Of a stretch of 5,472 nucleotides of DNA, positions 1-5,472 are shown piece after piece. The position numbers and the translations under genes were made by a program. How positions within the stretch are numbered: the stretch's first letter is position 1; each line of letters opens with the position of its first letter. Origin of the DNA: Deltaproteobacteria bacterium. GTDB lineage: Bacteria; Desulfobacterota; Desulfobulbia; Desulfobulbales; BM004. Under the pieces are notes generated by a model. That model worked only from the letters and a program-made list of their open reading frames with translations. It had not been told where the DNA came from and did no database searches. The stretch is taken from positions 1 through 5,472 of the forward strand of contig JAFDBU010000292.1 of assembly GCA_019313095.1 (NCBI GenBank), given 5' to 3'.

Positions 1-1
1 A

Positions 2-595
2 ATTGATGCAGATTGTGATGACGGTAAATTCTTCAACGGTTTAGAAACCTGTGATGCTAATGGTTCCTGCCAGGCGGGTACTCCTGTAGTATGCGATGAT
101 GGTGTAGGCTGTACAGATGATATCTGTGATGAAGGTAGTGACAGCTGTGTTAGCAGTGCAAATGATGCCAATTGTACCGACGATGGCCAGTTCTGTACAG
201 GTAATGAGTACTGCGATGCTACAGCTGGCTGTACATCTGCCGGTGATCCTTGCGCAGCAGGTGAAAGCTGCAATGAATCAAATAATTCCTGTGACTTGAT
301 ACCAGGTGGCTGTAGTGAAGGAGATTTCCCTGTCATTGTTAATACTGATTATAATGAAAAAGCCGGAAAGCTGAATATTGAAGGCTTTGCTTCTGAGGGG
401 AGTACAATCACTATTGAAAATGCTGATAACGGCCAAGTCCTGGCAGAGGGAATCAATGTAAGAAATGGTAGTTGGAAATCCATAATTAACAAACTAAACA
501 CTATACCGGAACACATCAGTGTCATTTCTTCCAATGGGTGTTCGGTGGATTTGTTTATTGGACACCATGACGATGATCATCATGACGATGATTAA
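2..595 (+). CDS. Secreted Cys-rich repeat protein with Ig-like C-terminal domain and His/Asp tail (5' partial)
   Basis: The frame is open from the left edge to TAA, so these 197 residues are a C-terminal fragment whose start lies outside the window. Residues 5-97 are disulfide-type tandem repeats of the form CDDGxFCxGxExCDxxxGC and CDDGVGCTDDxC, with Asp, Gly and Asn between regularly spaced cysteines. Such repeats occur in large secreted or surface proteins of Deltaproteobacteria. Residues about 104-187 look like one beta-rich Ig-like domain (pattern GKLNIEGFA, ITIENADNGQVLAEG, NGSW, ISVISSNG). The protein ends in HHDDDHHDDD, a plausible metal-binding tail. Residue 11 is Phe where the second repeat has Cys. 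A terminator follows at 680-712, so this is the last gene of its transcript. I assign no specific function; extracellular structure, adhesion or metal binding are guesses. I am confident that it is coding and secreted in style, and unsure of its role. Confidence 0.8.
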   Translation: MDADCDDGKFFNGLETCDANGSCQAGTPVVCDDGVGCTDDICDEGSDSCVSSANDANCTDDGQFCTGNEYCDATAGCTSAGDPCAAGESCNESNNSCDLIPGGCSEGDFPVIVNTDYNEKAGKLNIEGFASEGSTITIENADNGQVLAEGINVRNGSWKSIINKLNTIPEHISVISSNGCSVDLFIGHHDDDHHDDD

Positions 596-607
596 TATGA
601 CGATCAT
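563..607 (+). repeat. 15-bp tandem repeat encoding the His/Asp tail, running over the stop codon
   Basis: There are three adjacent 15-bp units. Unit 1 (563-577) and unit 2 (578-592) differ by one base and each encode HHDDD. Unit 3 (593-607) matches unit 2 at 11 of 15 positions, but its first codon is the TAA stop. Translation past that stop would add YDDHK before a TGA at 611-613. The array is therefore longer than the coding part, which suggests that the present stop arose inside a repeat unit. Confidence 0.6.
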
Positions 608-679
608 AAATGAATAGTGGGGCAATAAATGCTCTCAGAAAGTTAAAAAATTTGATTAATTTCAAATAAGTTGTGCTGG

Positions 680-712
680 GGGAAGTCTACTGGACGTTCC
701 CTTTTTATTTTT
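680..712 (+). terminator. Intrinsic terminator after the Cys-rich protein gene
   Basis: GGGAAGTC (680-687) pairs with GAC-G-TTCCC (693-701) around the loop TACTG, giving an 8-bp stem with one bulged G. A T-rich run with one A follows (702-712). It lies 85 bases after the stop codon and has the correct orientation for the upstream gene. Confidence 0.75.
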
Positions 713-714
713 CA

Positions 715-730
715 GCAGGTTAAAACCTGC
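715..730. repeat. Short perfect inverted repeat
   Basis: GCAGGTT (715-721) and AACCTGC (724-730) form a perfect 7-bp inverted repeat with a 2-base centre, or 6 bp with a 4-base loop. It starts three bases after the T-run of the terminator. It has no T-run of its own. It could be an accessory hairpin or a protein-binding site, and its role is unknown. Confidence 0.4.
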
Positions 731-983
731 GACAATATGCCATCTGGTTAATCGTATCAGCATAGAGTATAAATGAATTATTCATGACAAACTTTACCAA
801 AGTCAATTTTATGAATACCGTAAAACAGTATCCTGCTCAGTAAAAACACCCAATTTTTAAAATCATCTTGCATTATATTTTTTGACATATTATTTTTTTA
901 TGCAAAATGTTTTAATATTGGCCCTCATAGAATCAAAAATAATTTTTCAAATGTGCCAAAAAACAGATCGATGTAGTACGGGT

Positions 984-1009
984 GAAAGGTGGGCGATGTC
1001 AGACCTTTC
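984..1009 (+). other. Hairpin in the presumed leader of the two-CW gene
   Basis: GAAAGGT (984-990) and ACCTTTC (1003-1009) form a perfect 7-bp stem around a 12-base loop. It ends 23 bases before the ribosome binding site of the two-CW gene. No T-run follows, so it is not a terminator. I compared it from memory with common riboswitch cores (c-di-GMP, ZTP, guanidine, fluoride) and found no match. Confidence 0.3.
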
Positions 1010-1032
1010 CTGCGAGTTTTAATCATATAGTT

Positions 1033-1038
1033 AGAGGT
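1033..1038 (+). promoter_or_regulatory. Ribosome binding site fixing the two-CW start
   Basis: AGAGGT lies six bases before ATG 1045. The same frame is open further upstream to a GTG at 982, but that start has no Shine-Dalgarno sequence and would put the leader hairpin inside the gene. The ATG at 1045 is therefore preferred. Confidence 0.6.
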
Positions 1039-1044
1039 ATAACC

Positions 1045-1290
1045 ATGGGAGAAAATTGTAACTGGCCGTGTTGGAAAATTATGAATTGTGACGCATCGCA
1101 CGAATGTGCGGCAAAAAGCCGTCCCGATACACCGTGCTGGGATATTGCCGCAGAACTCCATGACTATCGGCATGCACTGGATATCTGCAAGGACTGCATT
1201 GTGCATATGCTCAAGGCGGATGACTCCATCCTCACCCGGCAGGAAATGGAAGCCATATTGACTCACAAGGCAAACTGCGGTATGGCGTAA
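1045..1290 (+). CDS. Small stand-alone two-CW domain protein
   Basis: This 81-residue soluble protein has no signal peptide or membrane segment and carries eight cysteines. It shows the two-CW pattern: Cys9-Trp10, Cys15, Cys21, Cys31-Trp32, then Cys48-x2-Cys51, with further cysteines at 5 and 78. The same layout occurs at the C-terminus of the nearby kinase (CW-x4-C, then C-x9-CW, then CxxC). Two-CW domains are found alone and fused to signalling proteins in anaerobic Proteobacteria. Their biochemical role is not known to me; the cysteine spacing suggests metal or Fe-S binding, or a thiol redox switch. The C-terminal part (about 52-75) looks helical. The gene has a good ribosome binding site and a strong terminator at 1325-1357, so it probably forms a single-gene transcript, convergent with the GAF gene. 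Family assignment is fairly secure; function is not. Confidence 0.8.
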   Translation: MGENCNWPCWKIMNCDASHECAAKSRPDTPCWDIAAELHDYRHALDICKDCIVHMLKADDSILTRQEMEAILTHKANCGMA

Positions 1291-1324
1291 TTAAAGCAAT
1301 CGCAATCTGAAAAATTTAAGAAGG

Positions 1325-1357
1325 GCAGTTCTCCAGGTTCAGGTGGACTGCTTTTTT
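1325..1357. terminator. Hairpin terminator shared by convergent genes
   Basis: GCAGTTCTCC (1325-1334) pairs with GGTGGACTGC (1342-1351) around a 7-base loop, with one T-T mismatch and one G-T pair. TTTTTT follows on the + strand, giving a classic terminator for the two-CW gene. The T-run overlaps the stop codon of the minus-strand GAF gene. Read on the minus strand, the hairpin is followed by a less perfect T-rich stretch, so it may also serve the GAF gene. Confidence 0.8.
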
Positions 1358-2051
1358 ATTTGCTGCTTTTAATCGGACCGATGACGCGGGAAGGGGGGTA
1401 TTTTTGCAGATCATGCTTGATTGATCTGGCCTCTTCGCTCTGGTGCATATATGAAATCAGGATACCGATACTAGCGGCGACCCACTCCATCAGTTCTATG
1501 AATTCCAGACTGTAAAGATTTTTCCTCCGGTCGTTTAACTGCAGCAAACCATAAGTTTCCAGGTCCCTGATAGGGATGAGAGCCACGGATTCATAGCCTT
1601 CGGCGTTGCATCTGTTACGGGTTCCGGTAGTCTGAAGATAAATTGCTGATGCCCTGGCGATAAAATCAGTAGTGGAGTTAGTCCAGAAACTCCCCCCCCT
1701 GGTGAATTGAGGCAGGGAGGTATCTGTGCGGCCGCGAATAATGTTGCCGCACATACAGTCAAGTTGTGGGAGCCCTGCTGAATCTTTAATAACCTTTCCG
1801 CCTTTGTCACGGGTGCATAAAAAATTTTCTTTTGCGACAAAATCCGGGGAAAAGCCTCTGGTGACATAATAGGGATAGTCAAATCCTTCCTGCAGCCGCA
1901 TTCCGATCGATTCAATTCCTGTTTTCTTCTGCACAAGGGTTACGACATCAGCAAAGATAAAATCTTTAGGTTTTTTGGAGTTCAGCAGGGCAAGAATCCT
2001 TTCAGCAAATTTGTCTGGGTCAATACTTGCGAGGCTGATTTGCGGCTTCAT
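1356..2051 (-). CDS. Stand-alone GAF domain protein
   Basis: The protein has 231 residues from ATG 2051 and no membrane segment. An in-frame GTG at 2060 would add three residues. Neither start has a strong ribosome binding site; AAAGTGA lies a few bases before the ATG. After a helical start (about 10-30), one GAF domain fills residues about 30-205. It has the marks of a GAF subfamily common in Deltaproteobacterial kinases: LDCMCGN (Cys99, Cys101), RTDxSLPxFTxGGSFWTNST, TRNRCNxEGYESVALIPIR (Cys148) and GLLQLNDRR. In that family the domain normally sits between a PAS domain and a HisKA domain; here no output domain is attached. The conserved cysteines suggest redox or metal sensing, but the ligand is unknown to me. 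The gene lies 232 bases downstream of the kinase on the same strand, so it may act with it in trans. Confidence 0.85.
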   Translation of the reverse strand: MKPQISLASIDPDKFAERILALLNSKKPKDFIFADVVTLVQKKTGIESIGMRLQEGFDYPYYVTRGFSPDFVAKENFLCTRDKGGKVIKDSAGLPQLDCMCGNIIRGRTDTSLPQFTRGGSFWTNSTTDFIARASAIYLQTTGTRNRCNAEGYESVALIPIRDLETYGLLQLNDRRKNLYSLEFIELMEWVAASIGILISYMHQSEEARSIKHDLQKYPPSRVIGPIKSSK

Positions 2052-2117
2052 GCTGTTCACTTTAAATTGTCAGTGGATAGGGTGATCGCCTTTGAGAAAT
2101 ATCTGAAAGAATGAAAA

Positions 2118-2146
2118 ATTACATTTTAAAAAATAATAATTGTAAA
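2118..2146 (-). promoter_or_regulatory. Candidate sigma-70 promoter of the GAF gene
   Basis: On the minus strand, TTTACA (2146-2141) and TGTAAT (2123-2118) are separated by exactly 17 bases. Each matches the consensus at five of six positions. Transcription would start near 2111, about 60 bases before the ATG. If real, the GAF gene can be expressed independently of the kinase. AT-rich DNA produces such matches by chance, so confidence is moderate. Confidence 0.45.
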
Positions 2147-2252
2147 CGCTATATTTATATATTTTTTTTGAGATCTATAGGTTGCCCCCAACAATGTTAA
2201 GATCCGGAACAATCTATAACCCCTGTTTGGGCGGTTGAAATTATAAGATTTT

Positions 2253-2275
2253 ACTGAGTCGGTGGAAGACTGAGT
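2253..2275 (-). other. Imperfect hairpin after the kinase gene
   Basis: ACTGAGTC and GACTGAGT form an 8-bp stem with one G-G mismatch around a 7-base loop, starting nine bases after the kinase stop codon. No T-run follows on the minus strand. It is not a canonical terminator, but it could protect the mRNA 3' end. I see no better terminator before the GAF gene, so read-through into it is possible. Confidence 0.3.
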
Positions 2276-2283
2276 TAAACATA

Positions 2284-4074
2284 TTATTGGACAGTCCTTA
2301 CCATCCGGTAATAACCGCAGTTATGGCAGTCATGGATTTTCTGGGCATATGTGCCGTGGATTTTGCCTGAGCATAGCGTACCTGCAACTGCCCAGCATAT
2401 TCTGCCAAAGTGAGGATAGGCCGGACAACTTTCCTCATGGTTTGATTCCTGCTTGCAGCCCATGTGTTCCCAGCAGGGTTTGTATTTCAGATCTTCGCCG
2501 CTCTGATACGGAAAAAACATGCTGATGGTAAGGCCGGAACCGTTTTTTGCCCTGATGAATCCGCCATGTTCCTCCACAATTTTTTTGCAGATTGACAGAC
2601 CCAGTCCCGTACCCTGGCCTATCCTCTTGGTGGTGAAAAAAGGTTCAAAGACAAAAGAGAGTTTTTCATGGGGAATACCCTGTCCAGTATCAGTGACATG
2701 GATGGCAACATAGTCAATGTTATTTGCCCGCTCGACATCGGTGGCCAGGGTGAGGGTACCGCCGTTGGGCATGGCATCAATAGCATTTGTTAAAAGGTTG
2801 TTAGTCGCCTGTTCAACCTGGTCTTTTTGCAGCAGTACAGGGAGATCGGTATTGAGCCGGGGATTCAAGGTAATCGCATGTTCCCGGCAGATATCCTGGT
2901 ATAATGCCATCGACTTTGATACTACCCCATTGACTGAATCTTTCTCGAATTGAATCCGTACCGGCCTGGAAAAGGTCAGGACATCTTTAAGGACCTGTTC
3001 GAGCCGCTCGGTTTCAGAGACAATGATTTCGGCGTACTTCAACTGATTTTTGGTGATTGCTGATTTCTGCAGCCGACGGCCAAAACCACCTAACGCGGTC
3101 AAAGGATTGCGGATTTCATGCGCAATATCAGCCGTAAGACGCCCCAGGGCAGCCATCTTTTCAGCTTCAATGAGTTTATTCTGGGTGTTTTGAATTTCTT
3201 TGGTTTTTTTCTCAACCTCTTCCTCCAGGGTCTCTGTCCAGTCTTCCATTCTCTCACGGGCGATCATCAACTCGTTCGTCATCCTGTTGAAAGTATAAGC
3301 AAGTCTGCCGATCTCATCATTTGCCTGGATGGGAACTTTTTGAGTCATATCGCCGGATGAAACCTTCTGCATCGAGCCTGCAAGGCTGTTTAAAGGATTC
3401 AGCACAATCTTCCAGAGGATGATGCTCAGGATTACAGCGATGATTGCTGCAACCATTATGATGAAAAGGGATATGCGACCTATCTGGTTTTCTATGCGCG
3501 AGTCTATTGTCTGTAGGGAGAAATCGGTCAGGAGGATGCCAAGGACTTTGTCTTCACTTTTATGGGCATGACATGCTGCACTATGGCAGTCTTTTTCATT
3601 ATAAAGGGGTTCGGCAAAGGTAATGGTCCTGGTCGCATCAGGGTTATCAGAAATTGTCCAGCGTTTGTCAGGTTCCAGGGCGGCCAGCGGTATGGTGGTG
3701 TTGCTGTGGCAGCCGGTACAATGAGAATAGTTTTTGGAAACAAAACCACCAACTTCTCCCGGGTGTGAAGCATATGAGATGCGTCCTCTATGATCAAGGA
3801 TACGTACGCTTTCGATGGAGTCGGATGTCCCGAAGAATTCTAATGTTTTCTGTATATCCTCAGGGCTGACCTTCATCATGTCATGATGGATCGATTTCCG
3901 CATCAGGTCTGAAAATGAGGTGATGTATGCCAGGGCATCAGTCATGGAGTTTTTCTTTTCCGCCTGTATCGTAGTGAACAGGGAGAGGGAAGTGCCGAGA
4001 ATGGTAAAAAAGGTAATGGCAATTACCAGTTTTCCTGTAATAGAATGGGTGAGGCGATACAACATGCCTTTCAT
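2284..4074 (-). CDS. Membrane histidine kinase with periplasmic c-type heme sensor and C-terminal two-CW domain
   Basis: This 596-residue inner-membrane sensor kinase starts at ATG 4074, with AAGGA nine bases upstream. Its order is TM1 (about 14-36), periplasmic sensor (37-200), TM2 (about 201-221), HAMP (about 221-275), a coiled coil (275-305), HisKA with H-box HEIRNPL (His319), and HATPase_c with N-box (NNLLTNAIDAM, 425-435), G1 (DTGQGIP), F-box (FEPFFTTK) and G2 (GTGLGL). The kinase core looks complete and active. The sensor has a CxxCH heme motif (Cys119-Cys122-His123) and a CX4CH motif (Cys163-Cys168-His169), so it probably carries one or two covalent hemes and senses redox state or a gas. 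Residues 534-586 form a cytoplasmic two-CW domain with cysteines 534, 540, 550, 560, 568, 583 and 586. The YHS gene lies 98 bases upstream on the same strand, with no clear terminator between. No response regulator is in the window. The physiological signal is unknown. Confidence 0.92.
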   Translation of the reverse strand: MKGMLYRLTHSITGKLVIAITFFTILGTSLSLFTTIQAEKKNSMTDALAYITSFSDLMRKSIHHDMMKVSPEDIQKTLEFFGTSDSIESVRILDHRGRISYASHPGEVGGFVSKNYSHCTGCHSNTTIPLAALEPDKRWTISDNPDATRTITFAEPLYNEKDCHSAACHAHKSEDKVLGILLTDFSLQTIDSRIENQIGRISLFIIMVAAIIAVILSIILWKIVLNPLNSLAGSMQKVSSGDMTQKVPIQANDEIGRLAYTFNRMTNELMIARERMEDWTETLEEEVEKKTKEIQNTQNKLIEAEKMAALGRLTADIAHEIRNPLTALGGFGRRLQKSAITKNQLKYAEIIVSETERLEQVLKDVLTFSRPVRIQFEKDSVNGVVSKSMALYQDICREHAITLNPRLNTDLPVLLQKDQVEQATNNLLTNAIDAMPNGGTLTLATDVERANNIDYVAIHVTDTGQGIPHEKLSFVFEPFFTTKRIGQGTGLGLSICKKIVEEHGGFIRAKNGSGLTISMFFPYQSGEDLKYKPCWEHMGCKQESNHEESCPAYPHFGRICWAVAGTLCSGKIHGTYAQKIHDCHNCGYYRMVRTVQ

Positions 4075-4172
4075 GAGGGTGTATCCTTTTTCGCTTGAAG
4101 TGTGTCTACTGGATAAGTGAGATACTACTGATCTTCACGGAGCAGGCGGGTTATATATCAGCGGGCACATCT

Positions 4173-4676
4173 TTAATTGTTGTTCAATCTACTATCCTGC
4201 CAGATTCTGTCTGCTTTTTTGATATAATTTTCCTTATCATAAAGCCAGGTATTCCTGATGTCGCGGTCGAAGGTGAGATAAAGCTTATCATCTACAATCG
4301 CATAAGCCTCGGGGTCTATCCTGGAGTAATCGCCGCGGCTCATGGCAAAAGCACAGTACCCGTCATATTGAGGCGCATACCTGGCCGGGTTGTTTTTGAA
4401 AAGTTCGAGATTTTCCTTACACGAAAACTGGTACGTGGCATTATTCCAGACAAATACATACTCTTCGGTGCCTCTGGAAGGTTTGCTTTCATTAAAGTAG
4501 GAGACCGGGTCATAACCGTTAATTGCTATTTCAGTGATATTTACGGTTACAGAACTATCCGGTTCCCTTGAGCAGGCACTGAGAGAAATGAGTGCGATTG
4601 TGAAAATTGCTATTAAGGATAACAGAAGCTGAAATTTTTGAATGAAAACCAGCCTATTTGAATCTGAAAACATCAT
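4173..4676 (-). CDS. YHS-domain lipoprotein
   Basis: The protein has 167 residues. A hydrophobic signal segment (about 15-33) ends in the lipobox LSAC, making Cys35 the likely lipidated residue. Ser follows it, which by the E. coli rule favours the outer membrane. The YHS domain covers about 49-105 (INGYDPVSYF, EEYVFVWNNATYQFSC, LFKNNPARYAPQYDGYC), followed by a tail typical of the family (IDPEAYAIVDDKLYLTF, IKKADRIW). YHS domains are generally linked to metal binding. Some relatives carry selenocysteine near the GGYC-like site; here that residue, Cys108, is encoded by TGT, so this is the ordinary Cys form. Cys86 is the other candidate ligand. ATG 4676 and ATG 4673 are adjacent and cannot be told apart. 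The gene precedes the kinase on the same strand and may be co-transcribed with it. Its exact role is unknown. Confidence 0.87.
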   Translation of the reverse strand: MMFSDSNRLVFIQKFQLLLSLIAIFTIALISLSACSREPDSSVTVNITEIAINGYDPVSYFNESKPSRGTEEYVFVWNNATYQFSCKENLELFKNNPARYAPQYDGYCAFAMSRGDYSRIDPEAYAIVDDKLYLTFDRDIRNTWLYDKENYIKKADRIWQDSRLNNN

Positions 4677-5137
4677 TTTCCCCCCTTTAATAAGAACTTA
4701 CTGAAATTAAATCCCAATTTGTATATTCAGCCCCAACAGCAAGGACAAAGTATGTATAATTGTATATAATTTACTATTAAAAATTAAATATTGCAACCAG
4801 TGGTTAGAGGCTTCAGTTGAATATTTTTTTTCAAGCGTATAGCCGGGGCAGGACTCAGCACAGGAATTCGTATCGTTTAATTCTTTTAACAGCTTGTTAA
4901 TAGGAAAGAAAATCAAATCTGCTGACAAAGATGCAGGATGCTGATTTAAAAAAGAGTATTAAAATAAAAAATTATATATTTATTCCTTTTTGTATAACAG
5001 TGCGACAATTTGCCTCATTGCCTAACTGGCTCTTTCTGGTATTTTTCCTACAGTAGAACCTGCCACTTTGTGTAACACCACATTGTAGCTCTCAACAGAT
5101 TAACGCCATTAAAACAGAGAATTAGGAAATCAAAATT
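4677..5137. other. Divergent intergenic region between the YHS gene and the TonB receptor gene
   Basis: These 461 bases must carry promoters for both divergent genes. They are very AT-rich around 4735-4800 and 4940-5000. On the minus strand, a weak promoter-like pair (TTGTCC, 17 bases, TATACA) lies roughly 30-70 bases before the YHS start. On the plus strand, TATAAC (4993-4998) lacks a -35 partner. I found no Fur box, cobalamin riboswitch core or sigma-54 site by eye. Two short reading frames here (minus 4707-4928 with a TTG start; plus 4931-5056, 41 codons) have no ribosome binding site or recognisable product and are not called. Confidence 0.45.
4680..4688 (-). promoter_or_regulatory. G-run ribosome binding site of the YHS gene
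   Basis: On the minus strand, AAAGGGGGG lies three bases before ATG 4676 and six before ATG 4673. The G-run can pair with the 16S rRNA anti-Shine-Dalgarno in more than one register, so it supports either start. A homopolymer of six Gs here could vary in length and tune translation; that is inference. Confidence 0.45.
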
Positions 5138-5472
5138 ATGAAAGGAAAGACGTATATTTTTTTTATGCTGTTTTTTATGTCGGTCTCAGTCTGCAGTGCT
5201 GAGGAGCCGGAAACTGTCAGCCAGGAACTAGATGAGGTAGTGGTCACTGCGTCACGGGTTGAAGAAAAAGTTAAAGAAGTTCCTGTGACTACCAATATTG
5301 TCAATGAAGAAGAACTGGAAAAAATAAAGATTCGCAATCCTGCAGACGTGCTTAATCGGCTGCCGGGGACATATACCCATGACTTCGGGGGTGAAAACGA
5401 GCTTACATCCATCAGGGTGCCGACCCATTTTACCAATCCGTATACAGTTATTCTGGTAAACGGTATTCCAAC
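5138..5472 (+). CDS. TonB-dependent outer-membrane receptor, N-terminal part (3' partial)
   Basis: The frame runs from ATG 5138 to the right edge with no stop (111 full codons); members of this family are usually 600-800 residues, so most of the gene lies outside. AGGA ten bases upstream supports the start. Residues 1-21 are a signal peptide (Lys-rich start, hydrophobic core, cleavage likely after Ala21). The TonB box follows at about 31-40 (LDEVVVTASR). The plug domain then begins (VPVTTNIVNEEEL, NPADVLNRLPG, SIRVP, YTVILVNGIP). Such receptors import iron chelates, cobalamin, other metals or large substrates, using energy passed through TonB. The plug start does not tell which substrate. The gene is divergent from the YHS lipoprotein gene, and shared regulation is possible but not shown. 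Confidence 0.9.
   Translation, partial: MKGKTYIFFMLFFMSVSVCSAEEPETVSQELDEVVVTASRVEEKVKEVPVTTNIVNEEELEKIKIRNPADVLNRLPGTYTHDFGGENELTSIRVPTHFTNPYTVILVNGIP

Larger units (their letters stand above)
596..1044. other. Intergenic region between the Cys-rich gene and the two-CW gene
   Basis: I see no convincing gene in these 449 bases. They hold the terminator at 680-712, the inverted repeat at 715-730, and a short palindrome at 773-785 (ATGAAT-T-ATTCAT) that overlaps a TATAAA sequence. An AT-rich stretch from about 850 to 950 contains a perfect TTGACA (882-887) without a good -10 element at the usual distance. A hairpin lies at 984-1009, just before the next gene. The promoter of the two-CW gene presumably lies here, but I cannot place it firmly. 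The only + strand mini-ORF I noted (784 onward, 19 codons) has no ribosome binding site. Confidence 0.5.

Noticed and set aside
882..916. Perfect TTGACA (882-887) as promoter of the two-CW gene
   Set aside because: The nearest -10-like sequence (TTTAAT, 911-916) is 23 bases away, too far for a standard sigma-70 promoter.
925..1266. Minus-strand 113-codon frame opposite the two-CW gene
   Set aside because: Shadow of the two-CW gene; no family-like features.
685..4113. The 10-base sequence GTCTACTGGA at 685-694 and again at 4104-4113
   Set aside because: It is short, occurs only twice in unrelated contexts, and is expected by chance or nearly so.
4707..4928. Minus-strand 73-codon reading frame
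   Set aside because: TTG start, no ribosome binding site, no recognisable product, and it lies in AT-rich divergent promoter DNA.
4931..5056. Plus-strand 41-codon frame with a hydrophobic C-terminal half
   Set aside because: It has no clear ribosome binding site, and AT-rich DNA gives hydrophobic translations by chance.
5046..5068. Sequence resembling a B12 box upstream of the TonB receptor (CAGTAGAACCTGCC)
   Set aside because: It needs one insertion to fit the consensus, and no other cobalamin riboswitch core elements are visible in the preceding 200 bases.
5122..5436. Minus-strand 104-codon frame with Ser/Thr-rich translation
   Set aside because: It is the reverse shadow of the TonB receptor gene, which has a signal peptide, TonB box and plug motifs.

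Overview
The window looks like part of a Desulfobacterota-type genome (the old Deltaproteobacteria; a Desulfobulbaceae- or Desulfuromonadales-like host is most likely). The basis is protein style: a Cys-rich secreted repeat protein, a histidine kinase with covalent-heme motifs in its periplasmic sensor, a GAF domain of the 'LDCMCGN...GGSFWTNST' type, and two copies of the so-called two-CW cysteine module. This is recognition from memory; no search was run. The DNA is moderately AT-rich, with very AT-rich intergenic regions. Nothing suggests an IS element, CRISPR array, tRNA or rRNA.

Layout. (1) Bases 2-595, + strand: the 3' end of a gene for a secreted Cys-rich repeat protein with an Ig-like C-terminal domain and an HHDDDHHDDD tail, followed by a good intrinsic terminator. 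(2) Bases 1045-1290, + strand: an 81-aa stand-alone two-CW protein, ending at a hairpin that it shares with (3) the convergent gene 1356-2051, - strand, which encodes a stand-alone GAF protein. (4) Bases 2284-4074, - strand: a 596-aa membrane histidine kinase with two c-type heme motifs, HAMP, HisKA and HATPase_c domains and a C-terminal two-CW domain. (5) Bases 4173-4676, - strand: a YHS-domain lipoprotein just upstream of the kinase, perhaps in its operon. (6) From 5138 to the right edge, + strand: the start of a TonB-dependent outer-membrane receptor, divergent from the YHS gene.

How they may work together (inference). The kinase has an extracytoplasmic heme sensor and a cytoplasmic Cys module. 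Close by are a free copy of that Cys module and a free GAF domain of a kind usually fused to kinases. This could be a redox or metal sensory system whose modules are spread over three genes. No response regulator lies in the window. The YHS lipoprotein and TonB receptor would add a cell-envelope, metal-related side, but their link to the kinase rests only on position.
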